From the NCBI GenBank assembly GCA_030549775.1, contig CM060174.1, positions 49,022,707 to 49,086,706 of the forward strand: DNA of 64,000 nucleotides, in the 5' to 3' direction. Within the stretch, counting starts at the first letter, position 1, and each line of letters starts with the position of its first letter. Positions 35,785-48,040 of the stretch are shown here, piece after piece. This stretch comes from Tamarix chinensis. Taxonomy: Eukaryota > Streptophyta > Magnoliopsida > Caryophyllales > Tamaricaceae. A program made the position numbers and the translations under genes. The notes beneath the pieces are model-generated. The model was not told the origin of the DNA. It saw nothing but the letters and a program-made list of their open reading frames with translations, and did not search any database.

Positions 35785-36130
35785 AACCGATCCACCGGTT
35801 CGGAATAGTGGTTAGGGTTTTTACCCTATGTGTGACCGATCCACCGATTATAATAGTGGTTAGAGCAAGATGCTCTATGCGTAAACCGATCCACCGGTTA
35901 TAATAGTGGGGGTTCCCGAGCTCAACAACCGCAAACCAAAGTTTTTCTAAAATGCCTAAAAGATACTAATTACTTATAGTGGAACACCATGCGTGCCGGA
36001 GCCAACCGATCCACCGGTTAGGAATAGTGGTTAGGACGTGTAGTCCTATGTGTATCCGATCCACCGGCTATAATAGTGGTTAGGGTATGATACCCTATGT
36101 GCCTCCAATCCACCGGCTATAATAGTGGGG
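35785..36130 (+). repeat. CCACCGGTTATAATAGTGG array (LTR E)
   Basis: Six units in the same order and with the same spacers as in LTR C. Confidence 0.9.
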
Positions 36131-36346
36131 GCTTCTGTACTCGCATGGATTTGATAAAAAGCTTGGTATGTATGGACTTTCGATAAAGAGATTAATTAAG
36201 TAATTAATCTAGACTATAATTGGACCTTTGTACGTTTACCTGAATTGTTCATATACCTTTATATTGTTATGTTGGATTATGCCCTATTATTAATATGCAT
36301 GGATTATGTGCTTGTGTGTCGGCCTTAGTGCTCGGTTACCTTACTC

Positions 36347-36361
36347 AGTACGTAGCGTACT
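36347..36361 (+). other. Palindrome AGTACG-TAG-CGTACT (LTR E)
   Basis: Identical to that of LTR C. The conserved block continues to TTTGTGCTAG|TGGGC (AG at 36423-36424). Confidence 0.75.
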
Positions 36362-36691
36362 GATCACCCTTTTTATGGGTGCTGCTCATTCCCACGAGTA
36401 GTATGCCCTTCTGGTTTGTGCTAGTGGGCGAGACATCAGTCGGGGCTGAGTGTTGAGCATGTTTGGCTCAAGTTCGAGAGAGTTGTGGCCGTATTTCAGT
36501 CTTTATATAATTTTATTTCCTGCTATTATTTCTTTGTATTGGAGTATTTATTCTCTTTGATTTCGCACTCTGATCTCTATTTTATTACGTTTATAAACAT
36601 TTATGCGTACTCTGATTTTTGCGTATGATCTTTCGAGTTCTTTTATGAACTATTGATTTGAATTTAATGTAAATATTTTCCTTAACCTTAG

Positions 36692-36738
36692 CACTTGGTA
36701 CTGAAACGGTCAGAGAGAACCGGTTTGGTACTAAGTGT
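36692..36738 (+). other. 3'-end stem-loop of LTR E
   Basis: Arms CACTTGGTAC and GTACTAAGTG, ten positions with one G-T, enclosing 27 bases. Confidence 0.7.
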
Positions 36739-36840
36739 GGTGGTAAAATTCCCAGAATTCACAAGTTTTAAGTGATTCTATTTTTATTTGCTTCCGGTTT
36801 TAAAAAAAAAATTTAGTGAATTGTGGGGTGTTACAGGACC

Positions 36841-38219
36841 GGTCTGAGTTCGGCTCAACATCTTTGTAAGTCGTTAGTGTTTTAATGTATCTTATTCGAG
36901 GGCATTTCACCTTTGTCATGCATGGCTAGAGATCTCAACACATCACATCAAAACTAAAGGTATATGCGTACTATCACATACAAATGAGGGCACATGCACA
37001 CAACCCGATTCCAAGCCACGCCACACATGAAACAGTTAGAATAATGGCTTTTAAGACCACGTCACATAAATCATAAGGAACATCCATGGCACATAGGACA
37101 CATGTCACACATTCAGCCTTAGCTATATCCCTACTCGGTTTAGGTTACCGAGCTATCTCCCGCGCTTATATTAGGCCACTAAACACCCTTTGTAACTCTC
37201 ATAATTAACATATTTCTCGCATTGGAAACCCAAATCATGACCCTCAGACTCAACTCTCCCTCATACCTCACTCCTCCTCATTTATTTTTATTATTTTCTT
37301 TTTCTTTTTCCACCTTCTCAAATTAGGGTTTCCTTCCCAAACCCTAGTCGGTCCCTATGTACCCTTATATTATCCCACGTACTATTTTTCACCTCGAGCC
37401 TCCAAACTCCCAAACAAACTTTCCATTACCTTCCCTACGTCCCAAAGTAACTTTCCATACGTAAGATTTGCCCTCATGCGGGCCTTAACCTCCCCATGCA
37501 ATCCCCTCGATCTCTACCATGCCAAACCCTAAGATTTCCATGCAAACCCTAGTTCTCCCATATAACCTTAGTTTCTGCCACTCTTCCATTTTATTCAATT
37601 CCCCCTTTTCTCGTCCATTTACGGATCATAGATTGCCTAGGTCATTCTTACCTGTGTTAGCCAACGTACTTCCCTTTGGTTATCTTAATCTCTCATTTTT
37701 CTCTTTCATGCCCCCATTCCACAACACCTCATCAAATAACCTAGCATGCATGTCCTAGGGTCACATTACATCACATCATATTTGCATCATTTCCATATTA
37801 GCACATACAGACAAGTGCATAAGAACGTACCTCGGTTCCATGCTGCACTACACAGTAAAATAGATAACATACACATAATACAGCATATAAACCGTACGAG
37901 GCATCCAAGGCAAGTAAAACATGTAATACACACATGCGGCCTTAGTTACGTCCTTACCTAAATCGGCGCCGGGCTTGGAGCACGCTCCTACACCTCCTGG
38001 GGTTTGACCCGGTTCACCTATAAGGAAGAAATACTAAGGGTCAATCTCCCTCTACCCGAATTATCATAATTTCCTATCTTACCCCTATCCTGGCCTAGTA
38101 CTATAATTAATATTAATAATAGTAGTTTATAATTAAAAAGGTGGGGTTATTATTATTCTCAAGGTAGTTAAGCAAATGACCACTAATCAAGACACGCCTT
38201 AGTAAAATCCATAGTTATC
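36841..38219 (-). other. Central part of LTR D after LTR E
   Basis: Continues LTR D from the CCACCGG array. Short AAACCCTA-type repeats lie near 37480-37560. The inverted block GGAGCACGCTCC (37977-37988) is followed on the minus strand by GATTTAGGTAAGG. The 79-residue open frame at 37519 has no recognisable domain. Confidence 0.8.
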
Positions 38220-38463
38220 AAAGTAAAGGGTTTTAATATTACTAATAACAATATTATTATTAATACCAATAATAATAGTAAAAATACTACTACTAATAAT
38301 AATAGTGGTTACAATGATAATAATGTTGATAATAACAATTGAAATTGTAGTAGTATAAGTGATAATAATAATAATGATGGTAATAATAATAATAACAACA
38401 ACCATGATCATGGTAATAATAGTAATAATAATAATACTACTACTAATAATAATAATAACAATA

Positions 38464-38508
<45 letters not shown>

Positions 38509-38984
38509 GTGCAAATAGCAATAATAATACTAAAAATATTAATAAGGATAACACAACGATAATAAGAGTTATAACAATAACATAATAATACTAATACTAA
38601 TAATAATAATAATAATGATAGTGAAAATAATGGTGATAGCAATAACGATAGTAATAATAATAATAATAATAATAACAATAAGGGTAATGACAATAATAAT
38701 GATAATAACACAACAACATACAATAATAATAATAATAATAATAATAATGATGATAATGATAATAATAATAATAATAATTATAATAGGAATAATAATAACA
38801 ATAACAGTGATAACGATAATACTAGTAATAATGCAGATAATGATAATAAGAGTACTAAAAGTAATAGTATTAAATAATAATGATAATAAGGATATTAATG
38901 ATGGTAATAGTAGTTAAAGTAATAAGTGTGGTAAATATAACAATAGTAATGATGATGATCATGATGATGATGATGATGATGATG

Positions 38985-39056
<72 letters not shown>

Positions 39057-39490
39057 CTAAGGGTAATAATAATAATAATGGCAACTACAACCACCATAAC
39101 CATATTAATAATAATAATGATAAATATAATAACATTAATAGTGACAATACTAGTATTAGTAAAACTACTAAAATAATAATAATAATAGAGATACTAAAGA
39201 TGTTACTCATAGTTGAAGTAACAAATATGATGATGATGATGATGATAATAATAATAATAATAATAATAACAACAACAATAACGATAATAATAATAATCAT
39301 AATAATAATAATAACAACAATAGATATAATAGTAATAACTTAACGAGGTCTTATAGTTAATTAACACCATTAATTAGAGGTTCTTAGGGTAAGGTTGGGT
39401 CCTAGTAATAATAATAAGGGCGGTAGTATTAGTAATAATAATAATATTAGTAATAATAATGATGATGTTAATATTAATCATAATAATACT
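38220..39490 (-). repeat. 1.25-kb imperfect AAT/GAT triplet repeat (LTR D)
   Basis: Almost the whole stretch is AAT, AAC, GAT and AGT triplets with purer cores: (GAT)n near 38950-38985 and (AAT)n at about 38986-39055. Translations give Ile/Met/Thr homopolymers in several frames, which are not genes. It is much longer than the equivalent tract in LTRs A, C and E. Confidence 0.95.
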
Positions 39491-40463
39491 AATAATAGTA
39501 GTTAATAATATTAAATCATTAATCACTTTTATTTTTGTAAGATTTAGGGTTCAGGGTGTTGGGAAACCTGGCTGAGAGGTGGTGGCGTCGGCGACGGCGC
39601 GGCGACAGCTGCGGCGGCGGTGGAGGAGGGGAAGAGAGGGGAAAAATGGAGGTGGAGGCTAGGGAAGGGAAACTAGGAGAAATGGGAGGTGTAGGGTGGT
39701 AGGGCAGGAACCGCTGGTTGATTTGGGGGGTAGTGACAGAGCTGCAAGTGGCGGTGGGGGCGGCGCCGACGGCTTGAAGGTGGCGCTAGGGGTTGAAAGG
39801 TTGTTTTGGGCAGGAAACTTCGCGAGTCCAAGGCAACTCGTGTGAGGTAAGGCAGGGGGAGCTAGTAGTCTGGTTGTGAAGAGGGAGGTGCAGGGAGGAT
39901 GTTGGTGGCGCGGGCAGGCGGCAACGGTGGCCGAAGGCGGAGGAAAGGGCGGCTAAAGGTGGGGCGGTGTGTGACTCTGGTTTTCTGGGTTCCAAATTTC
40001 GAACCCGATTAAGGCAATGGTTAGAGCTATTGAAAGGGAAATTGGTACGGGAAACGACAAGGCTCAAGGGGGAGTAGGGGATTAGGGTGTTGTGTGTCCG
40101 GCGAGGCCTGGCCGGCGCAAGTCTGCTGTTGCAGACCGAGACTCGTCGGGGAGAGAGAGAGAGTGATTTCGTGTGGGAGAACACTGCACCGATTGGTCAA
40201 ATCCACAGGGAAGACAATGAGGTGGAGAGGGATGAAAAGACGGGAGCAATGGCGTGGCGTTGAAGGCTTTCTCTTCCCGGCGAAAATTTTGGTTGCAGGC
40301 GGCGGAAGGACAACGGTGCAAGGAGGAAAGAGAAGAAGAGGCTGGACCGGCGGTCCAGCAGAAAAGAAAAGAAAGAAAGAAAAAGGGGGCGGGCCGAACC
40401 GGCCGGGAAAAAAAGGGAAGGAGGGGCGTGGGAGAGGGACGGGCCGCGAGGGGGAGAAAGGCG

Positions 40464-40486
40464 CTGGGCCTGGCAGGCCGGCCCAG
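40464..40486 (-). promoter_or_regulatory. Paired CTGGGCC/GGCCCAG in LTR D U3
   Basis: The inverted pair lies about 522 bases from the LTR D start at 41008. Confidence 0.6.
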
Positions 40487-41468
40487 GCCGGGGAAGAAGA
40501 AGAGAAAGAAGGAAAGAAAAGGAAATAAAAGAGGGAAAAGAAAAGAGAAAAGAAAAAGAAAAAAAGAGGAAAATTAGGGGTTGGATTAATTAGTATGATT
40601 TGGGTAATTTAGGATGTTTAATAAAATATAATTATCAAAATAATAATTAAATTATATTTTTAGGTTAATTTAGGGATTTTTGAAAGAATTTTCTTAAATT
40701 CCATTTTAAATTAACAACACACTCTAATTTTCTCCAATTAAATTATTGATAAATTTTATATTAATTTGAAACTATTTTATTCTTCTTAATTTAAATAAAG
40801 TAGTTTATTTAATTAATTTCCAAAATAAAATCCTTAATTAGCTTAAAATACCACCATTCATTCCATTTAAAACACTTATAAATTTCTCTTCTTGATTTAC
40901 CCTAATTAATTTTCTCTTATTTTAATAAAAGTAAATTATTTAATTAATTTTTAAAATAAAAAATTATTTAATGATAAATAGTAAAATTAGAATTTTTGGG
41001 GCATTTCAGTCGGCTACGGGGTAAGGTGGGTAGGGTTCCGTTCGCCGGAGGCGAGGTTGGCCAGTGGGGGTCAAATCGGGGCAAAGGATACGTGCAGGGA
41101 AAAAGAGGAAAATGCAAGAGAAGGAAGGGAGGTGGATGGGTCTGTGTGATCGCCGAATTAGGGGGAGATAAATGGAGAAAAATGAACGGTCAAATGGACG
41201 ATGTCGGCGGTGAAAAACCAGGGCGGGTGGCGGTGTAGGCTGGCGGCGTCGGGGAAGAAGAAGGAAGGAGATGGGGGGGGAGAAGCCGGGCGGTTCAGGA
41301 AAAAAAAATAAAAGAAAAGGAAAGGGAGGAATACCGGGCGGTCGGGCAAGGGGCAACAAAACGCAGTGTCCAGAGGGGAAATAGAATAAAACGCAACGCG
41401 GCGTGGGAGAAGGTAGGATACAACGCGCGGGCTACACTGGGCCTCACCGAAAGAAGGAAGAAAGGGAA

Positions 41469-41491
41469 CTGGGCCGCTGGGACAGGCCCAG
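41469..41491 (-). promoter_or_regulatory. Paired CTGGGCC/GGCCCAG in LTR A U3
   Basis: The inverted pair lies about 527 bases from the LTR A start at 42018. Confidence 0.6.
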
Positions 41492-42023
41492 TTCGGGGAG
41501 AAGAAGAAAAAGAAAAAGAAGAAGAAGAAGAAGAAGAAGAAAAAGAAGAAAAAGGAAGAAGGAAAAAGGGAAAAAGAAAAATAGTGGGTTAGTTTAATTA
41601 AATTAATTAGGATATTTGGGTTGTTTAAAAATAATAATATTTAAATAAAATAATATTTAAAAATTCCTTTTTAGGCTAAGTTAGGATTTCTAGAAGATTT
41701 TCAATTAATTCCATTTTAAAAAACCCAAAACACCCTAATTTTCTTCCATTTATTTATTTATAAAAATAATATTAATTTCGAACTATTTTCTCCTCCTTAT
41801 TTTAAATAAAATAATTTATTTAATTAATTTTAAAAATAAAGTCCTTAATTAGCTAAAATACCAACATTTCTCCAAATTAAAATACTTGTAAATTTCTTCT
41901 TGATTTTCCCTAATTAAATATCCTTTTATTTTAATAAAAATAACTTATTGAAATAAATTTTCTAATAAAACCTCATTTAAATATAATTTATAAAATTAGG
42001 AATTTTCGGGACATTTCATTTAA

Positions 42024-42800
42024 ATTCACCTTTTTTCAAGGGTACCATGTCAACTAGCATGTACAAATTTACCTCATTCATAATCTCGAATGGACTTGAG
42101 TGAGTAGTACTAAAAGAACTTCGATTGTAAGCAAACTCTATATAAGCTAACTTAATATCCCAATCTTTAGTACTTTTGCTTATCAATCCTCTTAACAAAG
42201 TGGAAAGAGTACTATTTATAACTTCAATTTGTTTATTAGTTTGTGGATGATGTGAAGTACTAAATAACAACTTAGTTTCTAACATGTGACATAATATTTT
42301 CCAAAATTAACTAAGAAAATTGACATCTCTATTCAAAAAATTGCTTTTAAGGATGTCATGTAGTTTATTTTTTTTGAAATATAAATTAGCAACATGTGCA
42401 TCATTATTAGTTTTATTGCATGGAACAAAATGAGTCATTTTAGAAAATCTATCTACCATGACCATAATGGAATATTTACCTCATTACGTTCTAGGCAATC
42501 CTTAGATAAATTCTATACTAAATCCTTCCCATGGTTGACTAGGAACAGGCAATGGTGTATATAAACCTTTGTGAAAGAATATTTTACTCTTTTTTCATAT
42601 GTAATACATCAGTTTACTATAAGTTGTATACATTTTATCATGCGTAGCCAATATAAATTCTCTTTCAATAGTTCTAATGTCTATTTAGTACCCAAAATTC
42701 CCACTATAGCTCCCTCATGCACTTCTTTGATAATTAAATCTTTTATACTTGATCTTAGTACACAAAGTTTATTGAGTTTAAATAAATATACATTTCATTT
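42024..42800 (-). pseudogene. Gypsy integrase, zinc-binding and catalytic core parts
   Basis: The minus-strand reading shows remnants of the zinc-binding region (KEVHEGA, TLELLKENLYW), the pre-core phrase LYTPLPVP, the core start VMVDRFSKMTHF, and HPQTNKQIEVINSTLSTLLRG with IEFAYNRS near the core end. The first catalytic Asp (VDRFSK) and the Glu region are visible. Stops and frame changes are numerous. LTR A interrupts it just after LKKGEFK; the rest is at 16535-16891. Integrase would insert the cDNA copy into the chromosome. Confidence 0.82.
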
Positions 42801-42881
42801 ACATACTTTATATTCATCACTAAATTCTTCGTATTTAGAATATAATTCTTTTAACATTTCAAAACTTATCAATTTAGACCT

Positions 42882-43545
42882 TCAAGAAAGAGTTTGTAAT
42901 TCCTTAGCTTCTTCTAGATTATATCTATAAGTAGGTTTATTTGGTAAAAGAATTCTAGGAATTAAATTTAGAGCATATTTTGTACCTCTATAAAGAAGTA
43001 AGTAATCAAGAAATACATCATTATACTCATCAATTAATCTAGTAAGGTTAAACTTGTTAGACTTATTCTCCATAAATTGAGATTCTTTAACTACTAAATC
43101 ATAACAAACACCTTCATCCTCAATGCAATTAATCATATCCTTTTCACGTAATGATAAACTATTCTTAGCCTTAAAATTTTGCATATGATCACATTGAGAT
43201 GGTTTCAATTTATAATTCTTTTTACCTTTAAGCACAATGTATTCATTAGTCACACCATCATGAATTGTATTTCTATTATATTGCCATGGTCTTCCTAGTA
43301 AAATACCATAAGCATTCATAGGCAACACACCACATTATACTTCAGTATGATAGTTAATAATTCAAAAAGTAATTAGGGTTTGCTTATATACTTTAACACC
43401 TTTGTCTTTATTAAGCCATTATAATGAATATGGTTTAGGATGATTAGTAATCACTAAACCTAATTGTTTAACCATCATTTCACTAGCAATGTTAGTACAT
43501 GAACCACTATCTATGATGACTCTACAAACCTTATCACCAATTCTA
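42882..43545 (-). pseudogene. Gypsy protease and RT start
   Basis: The protease active-site triplet Asp-Ser-Gly (VIIDSGSCTN) is at 43503-43511. ILLGRPWQY and the RT-start phrase LLPNKPTYR with a Glu-rich helix (EEAKELQ) follow. The reading then passes directly toward integrase: the RT palm motifs and RNase H are absent, so about 1.5-2 kb has been deleted. Two or more in-frame stops lie in the protease. Confidence 0.78.
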
Positions 43546-44823
43546 CACTAAGTTCTAAAACTTTTATCCCTTTTTGTCGGTGGATTATTAGGTTGGATCT
43601 ATAATATCCTTTGAAGTGTAAAGCATGGATTGCCATATTCTTCATACATACTGAAGGTATCATCATTAGGTTCAATCTCTAGGTCATCATGATCATCATA
43701 TTTTTCTATAGCTGTTATTTCATGTAAGGTTAAAACTCTTTGGTTAGGACATTCCCTAGAAAAATGACCACATACTTTATATTTAAGATTTTTTTATTAG
43801 ACATTTCATTTAACTTGTTTTTACCTTTTTCATACAGGTTATGGTTTAGTTTCTTATCATTAAGTGCAGATACATTTGTCCTGTATTTTTAAGTAGATGC
43901 ATTTGAATAGTTTTTGGTTGAAGTCGAAGTCAAAACATTTGTTTAGCATAGACCTTGGTAGAGTTAGTTTGTCTTTCACATTTTAAATCTAACTAAGTCA
44001 AATAAGCTAGAGAATCATAGGAAAACATTTTAACTTTTTATCTAATTAAGTATTAAGGCCACCTAAGTATCTATCACATTTTTGTTCTTTTCTTTCCTGC
44101 ATGTCATACAATAGTGCTAGTTTTTCAAATTTCCTAGTTTATTCCTCTACACTAAGTAATTCTTGCCTAAGAGTAGTCAATTTAATATAATTGTCTTGTT
44201 AATACTCTTTAGGAATAAATTTCTTCCTTAGATGTTTTTTCAATTTATCCCATGACTTTATTTTATTCTTTTCTTACCTCTCACAAGTTTTCTTGAGATT
44301 GTCATACCAAACCCTAGCAAAATTCTTAAATTTGAGAGTTGCTAATTTACATCTATGCTCATCATCGTACTTTATAAATTCAAATATAGCTTCTATTTCA
44401 TGCATCCATTAAAAAATAACTAAACATCCAACTTTTCATAAAAAACTTAGGGAGGTCAAGTTTAATACCTTTATCTTCAATATGTTTATACCTTTTGTTG
44501 ATAATTTTCACAAGCACTTCTATTATGACTAAAATCATTTGAGCTAGTTTCATTCATCCTTTCTTCATATTCCATTTGGTTATTGATGTGGCCTCCTCGT
44601 GCTTGGATGACTCTTCTCACCGTGCCCTCAACTAGATCATGGGTGGCTTCCATGGTGTTGTGCATGTGTTGAAGGTTCTCTTGCTCTGCTATCTTATCTC
44701 TAGTATTTGAAGTTGCCGTTGAATGGAAGGGAGTTGTTGTAGCTGTGTGTTGGTAGCATGCACACTTGCTTCAAGTTGTTGAAGAGTGTCAAACATATGA
44801 TTCATATACACTTCTTCATCCAT
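43546..44823 (-). pseudogene. Gypsy gag with CCHC knuckle, degenerate
   Basis: The ATG at 44823 starts MDEEVYMNHMFDTLQQLEAS, a coiled-coil-like N-terminus that reaches a stop after about 44 residues. Typical gag wording follows in broken frames: WDKLKKHLRKKFIPKEY and TTLRQELLSVEE, then a zinc knuckle remnant VCGHFSRECPNQ near 43770 that has lost its first Cys. Gag normally forms the virus-like particle that packages element RNA. Confidence 0.72.
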
Positions 44824-45505
44824 TACTACTATACTTTACTGAAATTAACTCGAGTGAAGATGCGTTTGTAGCTCAAAGTTGGTTCTTCATGCTTCTTGAT
44901 GGAGCTTCAAGGATCTTGGAGACTTCTTGGTTGAAAAGATAAAGTAGGAATGGAAGGGAATTGGTTGAAAAGATTAACACCAATTCTTGATGAACAAAGA
45001 AAAGTTATTGGTGGAGAATAGAATCAAATGTGTATGAACAAGAATCAAGGATTGAACTTTGAAGATGCCAAATGGAACCTTAAGAATGGTTCAATTTTCT
45101 TACTAATGAGTGAATGAAAGCGAAGAATAGAAGAGGAGAAAGAGAATTCAAATAATGCTTGAGTATTGTTAGAATAATTGAAGATTCTTCTTACTTGAAT
45201 CAAAACTCTCAATAATTCGCATAAAGGTTGGGAGAAAGAATGAAGAATCAATTTAGTTGAGTCTTTAAATTCAAGAAGGATGAAAAAAGATGATTTTTCT
45301 TGAATATCAAAATGATATTCATGCAAATTGAATTAGGGGACGCAAAAGATAGAATAAATTCAACTTTGAAGGTTGAAGATACAAATACTACTTTGAAGAT
45401 ACAATAGATGTTCGGTTGGCTATGTTGTATGCATGCTATGTAGGGTTTGCATGAAGGAAAGATGAAGATGGGGTTGGTTATTCCAATGGAGGAAGTAGCC
45501 AAATT
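44824..45505 (-). other. Gypsy 5' untranslated leader
   Basis: Sequence between PBS and gag start. Purine-rich, with many GAATC/GATTC words and no long gag frame. Two short minus frames (45045-45326, 45248-45538) have no recognisable domain. Confidence 0.5.
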
Positions 45506-45518
45506 GGCTTTGATACCA
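45506..45518 (-). promoter_or_regulatory. Primer-binding site, initiator tRNA-Met type
   Basis: On the minus strand TGGTATCAAAGCC starts four bases after the LTR end. It differs by one base from the TGGTATCAGAGCC complementary to the 3' end of plant initiator tRNA-Met. Confidence 0.82.
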
Positions 45519-45522
45519 AGAA

Positions 45523-46329
45523 TGATGTAGATCTTCAAAATCTAAGAGAGAAAACAAAGGTTTAGAAGGAAGTGTGGTTTGATGGGTTGAAGATTAATGA
45601 GATGAATGTGAATTTTCAAGTAAGATCCAACCAAGATTTAAAGAAAACTATGAATCTTCAAACAAGATTCAACAAGAAGTGATATTTAAATGTTTCTCCA
45701 AGAACACATTCAAAGGCTCAAACTAAGATTACTCAAAGTAGCCTTAAGAAGATATTCACTCAAAAGAGAGATATAACCAAGTATGAACTTGTTATTTCAT
45801 TCAAATATTTTGACTCTTCTTTCATCTCATGTTACAAATGTATCAATAAATGTATGTGTGTGTGTGTGTATACTATTTTAAGTAGCACACTAAGATAGCC
45901 AAGTTAATGCACACATGGCTAACTAGTACACTAACCTCTAATAGTACCATATTACTAACCTATATAATACATGAATTGAACTACAAATTATTATAAACAA
46001 ACGTACCTAATTATTACATGGAAACAACTAACAAAAAGTCCTAATTTACATAAAAATGATAACTAGGTCTTTTTTGACTTGAAAGTTTGACTTCCATACA
46101 TAATAGCTCATTTGACTTGTAATAACTTGTAATATAAGAAACAATATTAACTGGTTTCGCCTCTTGAATCTTCTTTATGCAAATATGTAATATACCTACA
46201 AGAATTTCTTAGAATATACTTATTATGGTTAGCCAAAGTTATATCGTCAAAGACACATTGTAAATAGGTTTTATTATTAAGAATGTTAAATTCTTATTTG
46301 CATGACAATCCTTAGATGCTATTGCATCA
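45523..46329 (-). repeat. 5' LTR of the host Gypsy element
   Basis: About 807 bp with inverted ends TGATG...CATCA. Collinear with 15695-16521. Contains a (TG)n tract at about 45852-45870. Confidence 0.85.
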
Positions 46330-47254
46330 AGATAGTTGTACTCATTCAATAATTATGTATTCATTCTAAAATATGGTAGGGTTATCTGATGAATAAAATA
46401 GATACTTTAAAATAAACAAAAATAATAATAATCAACTAATGGCAAAATCAAATTAAAATTATATGATAAGAGAATTAAACTATTTTGAAAAAAAAAGCAC
46501 AAAGAGGGATTTAAAATGGATATGTGTGTGTGTGTGTACAACCCTATTAGACAAAATACATTAATGCCAAGGTTAATTTGGTGAATTGCATCGACCTCGC
46601 TAGCTATATCAGGTGAATATTTAAAATCTTAGGATTAAAGCTCATAATTGTGCCGATCACAAGTTCATTCGGTGAATTGTTCCTTGTACATTTAATTGAG
46701 AAAAGTATTACTAGTTCAAATGATGACAAAGTCACCAAAACATGTAACCTTTTAGATAAAGTCATATTTCATTTTATAATGTAAACAATGATCTCATCCT
46801 AACACCCGTCTTTCTTTTGTGTGCGTGTGTGTTTTGAAGAGCAATTGCTTGTAAACTGCTAAAAGGACTCTTCATGTGGATGGATGGAGGGAGGGAGAGA
46901 GAGAGAGAGAGAGAGAGAGACGGTCGAAATGGAAAGGGAAAGCAAAAGAAATGAGGAAGTGATGGATGTTTAACGGTTAACGGTGAATTGAGATATTCAA
47001 GACGGATGTGGGAATTATTAGTCATGGTCCAATCTGAGACCTACTGGCCCTGCTTGGATCGTGCCTCTTGTTGACCGTGTAAGTTGATTAACTTTCATTT
47101 TTGATAAAAAGAAATGCGTTGTTATATAATAAGAAATAGTATACAATTCTTCTCTCTCTGACTTAGTCCCTCTTCCTGACTTTACCGTAATATTCTCTCA
47201 ATCTCGCATTCTTGTAGACTTAGAATTCCGTGGTTCAATCTCCTCCCTCAACGC
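46330..47254. other. Intergenic, no gene seen
   Basis: AT-rich with a (GT)n tract at about 46521-46537 and (GA)n at 46887-46920. A minus open frame over the GA tract (46774-47025) is low-complexity and has no recognisable domain. Confidence 0.45.
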
Positions 47255-47972
47255 TAGGGTTGTTCATGATATCCGATATCTACTTATTTGATCTGATATT
47301 CGAAGCAATCCGATCCGAAAAAACAAATAACAGATTCGATATTTTTTTTTCAAATCAAATATCCGATCCGATCGACGAAAAGTCAAACAAACCAAATATC
47401 TGATCCGACAAATACAAATAATATCCGATCCGAAGAAAAATATTTATACATTTTTTTATAATTTTTTATTTTATATATAATTGTATATAAATAAATTTAT
47501 ATGTGTCTGTGTATAATTTTTACTTACTTTATTTATTATTTGAGGAAAAATTTAATTTAATTGAAATTATATTTTTAATACAATCCCTTTTTAGATATTT
47601 ATAAAAATAAAAATAAAAATACTCTGCATACCGATAGACTCCATCCACTCCTTTCTTATTTTAGTTTTAACATTGGATATTTGTTGAGTAAGTCGGATAT
47701 TTGCTAAGCGAATCGGATATTTGCTCAGCATTCGCTCAACAAATCGGATAATATGAAATATATTTGTCATTTGGTAATTTTTTTATATTTGAAATTGTAT
47801 TCGGATAATATCGGTTATATTTGATATCCGATCCGAAAATTTAAATATCCGATCTTCCGGATATCCGAAGTTTCAAATCAAATATCAAATATCATTTTTA
47901 GATATCCGAAATTTCAAATATCCGACAATCAAATATCCGAAATATCGGATATTTGAACCGTGAACAACCCTA
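47255..47972. mobile_element. hAT-type MITE with ATATCCGATC subterminal repeats
   Basis: 718 bp. Begins TAGGGTTGTTCA, ends TGAACAACCCTA, a perfect 12-bp inverted repeat. Flanks CTCAACGC (47247-47254) and CTCAACAC (47973-47980) match at 7 of 8 bases. Both ends are packed with GATATCCGAT/CCGATCCGA words in both orientations, while the centre is AT-rich. Its ends resemble those of 5361-5730, suggesting the same superfamily of transposase. Confidence 0.85.
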
Positions 47973-48040
47973 CTCAACACAACATTCCATGGCACTCTCT
48001 CGGGAAATTAATTTGATTCGTCTCAACTTCACTATTTTAA

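Larger units (their letters stand above)
32187..36835 (+). mobile_element. Solo LTR E (plus) inside LTR D, youngest layer
   Basis: Begins TGAAATGCCCCGAAAA and ends GTGGGGTGTTACA; length 4649 bp. The exact duplication GGACC lies at 32182-32186 and 36836-36840. It shares all internal landmarks with LTR C: CT-rich tract from 32640, paired CTGGGCC/GGCCCAG (32721-32743), TATA (33321-33330), triplet repeats, donor-like block (34548-34585), minisatellites (34870-35410), CCACCGG array, palindrome (36347-36361) and stem-loop (36692-36738). It has no coding capacity. Confidence 0.93.
31233..41008 (-). mobile_element. Solo LTR D (minus) inside LTR A, split by LTR E
   Basis: Minus-strand ends TGAAATGCCCCAAAA (41008) and GGGGGTGTTACA (31233), with an exact duplication GTCGG (31228-31232 and 41009-41013). 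Without LTR E it is about 5.1 kb. It has the stem-loop (31337-31383), palindrome (31706-31720), CCACCGG array, donor-like block (37956-37988), an exceptionally long triplet repeat (38220-39490) and paired CTGGGCC/GGCCCAG (40464-40486). It lacks a clear minisatellite and a clear TATA box. Frames such as 40094-40528 are translations of its purine-rich U3. Confidence 0.92.

Noticed and set aside
38199..39300. Several long open frames giving Ile/Met/Thr/Leu-rich products on both strands
   Set aside because: Pure translations of AAT/GAT triplet repeats in LTR D; no start context or protein-like composition. The same applies to frames at 27029-27385 and 7799-7996.
46774..47025. A short secreted or membrane peptide gene on the minus strand
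   Set aside because: Its centre is a (GA)n-encoded Ser-Leu run and no homologous motif is visible.
47141..47254. A second SINE, from GTGGTTCAATCTCC resembling box B
   Set aside because: No box A at the right distance, no A-rich tail and no direct repeats.
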